Below, one piece after another: positions 62,654-64,000 of a stretch of DNA of 64,000 nt. Under the pieces are notes generated by a model. That model did no database searches. It saw nothing but the letters and a program-made list of their open reading frames with translations, and was not told the DNA's origin. Numbering within the stretch: the first letter of the stretch is position 1; every line of letters starts with the position of its first letter. Where the stretch lies: positions 372,001 to 436,000 of the forward strand of contig NZ_QYAD01000002.1 in the NCBI RefSeq assembly GCF_016758255.1. The letters run 5' to 3'. Source of the stretch: Leucobacter chromiireducens subsp. chromiireducens (GTDB taxonomy: Bacteria; Actinomycetota; Actinomycetes; Actinomycetales; Microbacteriaceae). The position numbers and the translations under genes were made by a program.

Positions 62654-64000
62654 CGCGGGAGCGCGCGCGTTTCGAATGCGAGCCAGAGAAGCGCGCGCTC
62701 CGTGGGCGAGTCGAGCGCGACGCCCAGCAGACGTTCTGCGTCGCGCAGGCGGGAGTTCAGCGTCTGCCGATGTACCCCGAGCGTCTCGGCGGCGCGCTCG
62801 AGTGCACCATTCGCCGCAAGGAATGCGTGCAGCGCCTCGCGCACGCGTTCGCCGTGTGCCTGGGGGAGCCCGTCGAGCCGGGCCTGCCACTCGCTGAACA
62901 CGGGAGGCGACTCGCTGCGCAGGAGCCAGTCGGAGAGCGCGTCCTCGGTGCCGAGCTGTGCGGTGGTGAGCGCGCGCAGCTCGGGGTGGCCCGCGGAAGC
63001 GCGGTGCGCGCGCCGTGCTTCCTCGCACAGCTCGAGTGTGTCGGCTGGCGTGCCGGTGCGGCTCACCCCGGCCCGCCACTCGGCGAGCGCCCCGCGTTCC
63101 GCACGGATGAAGCGGTCGATTGCGTCCGCAGCGGGGCCCGCCTGGGTGGCCGGCAGCACCACGAAGAAGCCATCCTCGGTGGGGGCAAGGAGCGGCGTTG
63201 CGGCGGGCACGCCGACAGTGAGCTCCGCGGCGAGCGCTGCCTTCAGGAGCAGGCCCGCCGCGGGTTCCCTGCGTGCGCGTGCCCCCGCGTGCGTGGCCGG
63301 GCCGAAGAACGCGACGGTGCACCGGGCGGCGCCGGGAGACAGTAGCTCGAAGAGTCGCGGGTCCGCGCTCATGCGCCCGGAGACCGCCTCGGCAATCAGC
63401 TGCTCCCGGAGTGAGGCCGCGAGCCCGGTGCGGGCCACGGTGTCGCGCGAAAGGTCGATGAAGGTGGCGATCGAGCCAATGAGACCCTGCTCGAGCGGGG
63501 TGTATCGACGGCGTCGCACGACGGCGATCGGGGAGCCCGCCGTGCTCGCGAGGTGCAGGTAGAGCGGGCCGATCGACGCGCTCGCCGCGGTGCGACCTGA
63601 GGCCACGTGCCGGGAGAGCTCGGTCGCCACGGCCTGAACTTCAGCAGGGTCGAGCCGCGCGTGCTCGGGCGCAAGCTGCTTGAGCCCGCCCGGCGCGGCC
63701 CACAGGACGGCGGCGTCGAGCTCGCGACCGAGCCGTTCGAGCCCCTGCTCCTGCTGCTCAGGGGTGGCATCCGTGTACGCGAGCCGTTGCTGCACCTCCA
63801 GCATGTGCCGCACCTGATCGAGCTGGCGGTCCGCGTGTCGGCGAGCGACGAACTCGGAGACGGCAATGTACGGCGTGGAGAGGGGAATGCGCAGGAGTGG
63901 GATTCCGTGCGCATCCGCGGCGCGGAGCCAGTCTGCGGGGATCTCCTCGACGATCAGCCCGACGCCAAAGCCGACCGCGGCGACACCCCGCTCCGCGAGC
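62650..64000 (-). CDS. PucR/CdaR-family regulator, start cut by window edge
   Basis: The frame stays open to the end of the window, so the N-terminus is missing. The edge sequence (GFGVGLIVEEIPADWL, GIPLLRIPLSTPYIAVSEF) is the PucR N-terminal purine-catabolism-type domain. A middle GGDEF-like region and the C-terminal helix-turn-helix follow (FLAANGALERAAETLGVHRQ, TLNSRLRDAERLLG). About 450 residues are present. Such regulators control catabolic genes; the target here is unknown, though the convergent acyl-CoA dehydrogenase is close. Confidence 0.9.
   Translation of the reverse strand, partial: LAERGVAAVGFGVGLIVEEIPADWLRAADAHGIPLLRIPLSTPYIAVSEFVARRHADRQLDQVRHMLEVQQRLAYTDATPEQQEQGLERLGRELDAAVLWAAPGGLKQLAPEHARLDPAEVQAVATELSRHVASGRTAASASIGPLYLHLASTAGSPIAVVRRRRYTPLEQGLIGSIATFIDLSRDTVARTGLAASLREQLIAEAVSGRMSADPRLFELLSPGAARCTVAFFGPATHAGARARREPAAGLLLKAALAAELTVGVPAATPLLAPTEDGFFVVLPATQAGPAADAIDRFIRAERGALAEWRAGVSRTGTPADTLELCEEARRAHRASAGHPELRALTTAQLGTEDALSDWLLRSESPPVFSEWQARLDGLPQAHGERVREALHAFLAANGALERAAETLGVHRQTLNSRLRDAERLLGVALDSPTERALLWLAFETRALPR

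Overview
The window is high-GC DNA with strongly GC-ending codons, many GTG starts and many 4-nt GTGA/ATGA gene overlaps. The gene order is actinobacterial: thrB-rho-prfA, then prmC-sua5-wecA-atpI-atpBEFHAGDC, then metG-tatD-ksgA-ispE. Together with an Ala/Arg-rich Rho extension and a LAETG sortase signal, this points to Actinomycetota, Micrococcales, probably Microbacteriaceae. A Leucobacter-like genus is my guess and is not proven by the sequence. No tRNA, rRNA, insertion sequence, prophage or CRISPR array was seen.

Layout. 1-4.1 kb: end of thrB, a Rho-family gene and prfA. 4.2-8.6 kb: a block (acetyltransferase, MFS carrier, ClbS/DfsB-like protein, cysE, cysK) sitting between prfA and prmC, which are often adjacent. 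8.7-19.1 kb: prmC, sua5, wecA and the full F-type ATP synthase operon. 19.3-25.7 kb: yaaA, a PP2C phosphatase, an ABC-2 transporter with its divergent TetR, gabT and an OsmC protein. 25.7-31.3 kb: metG, tatD, ksgA, ispE, a FrnE/DsbA oxidoreductase and a tiny Cys-rich protein. 31.3-40.1 kb: an exported phosphoesterase and a membrane-lipase fusion (minus strand), an ABC-F ATPase and a large sortase-anchored metallophosphoesterase. 40.2-41.1 kb: pdxS without pdxT. 41.2-45.0 kb: a magnesium M-box riboswitch followed by five genes, three of them CorA-like. 45.0-48.8 kb: a two-gene ABC importer and a divergent ArsR. 48.8-58.3 kb: a catabolic block (thiolase, M20 amidohydrolase, CoA-transferase pair, MHS carrier, LysR, GntR, class III aminotransferase, phosphotriesterase-like hydrolase). 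58.4-60.5 kb: lldD and its FadR-type regulator. 60.6-64 kb: TetR, an acyl-CoA dehydrogenase and the start-truncated end of a PucR/CdaR regulator.

Most striking points. (1) The gene at the normal rho position is an intact Rho-family reading frame that has lost the Walker A lysine, the catalytic glutamate and the recognisable Q- and R-loops, so it looks like a pseudo-ATPase. (2) A complete M-box riboswitch, with its own promoter and a terminator-like hairpin, precedes three tandem CorA-family genes. None of the three has the canonical GMN filter (one SMN, two GQN), and two single-span small membrane proteins are interleaved with them. (3) A 61-residue protein ending in a duplicated Gly-Gly-Ser-Cys-Cys unit lies behind the FrnE oxidoreductase.

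Regulation visible in the DNA includes paired TetR operators, a perfect FadR/LldR palindrome, a GntR palindrome, a PdxR-like site, several strong intrinsic hairpins, and three convergent gene pairs whose stop codons overlap.
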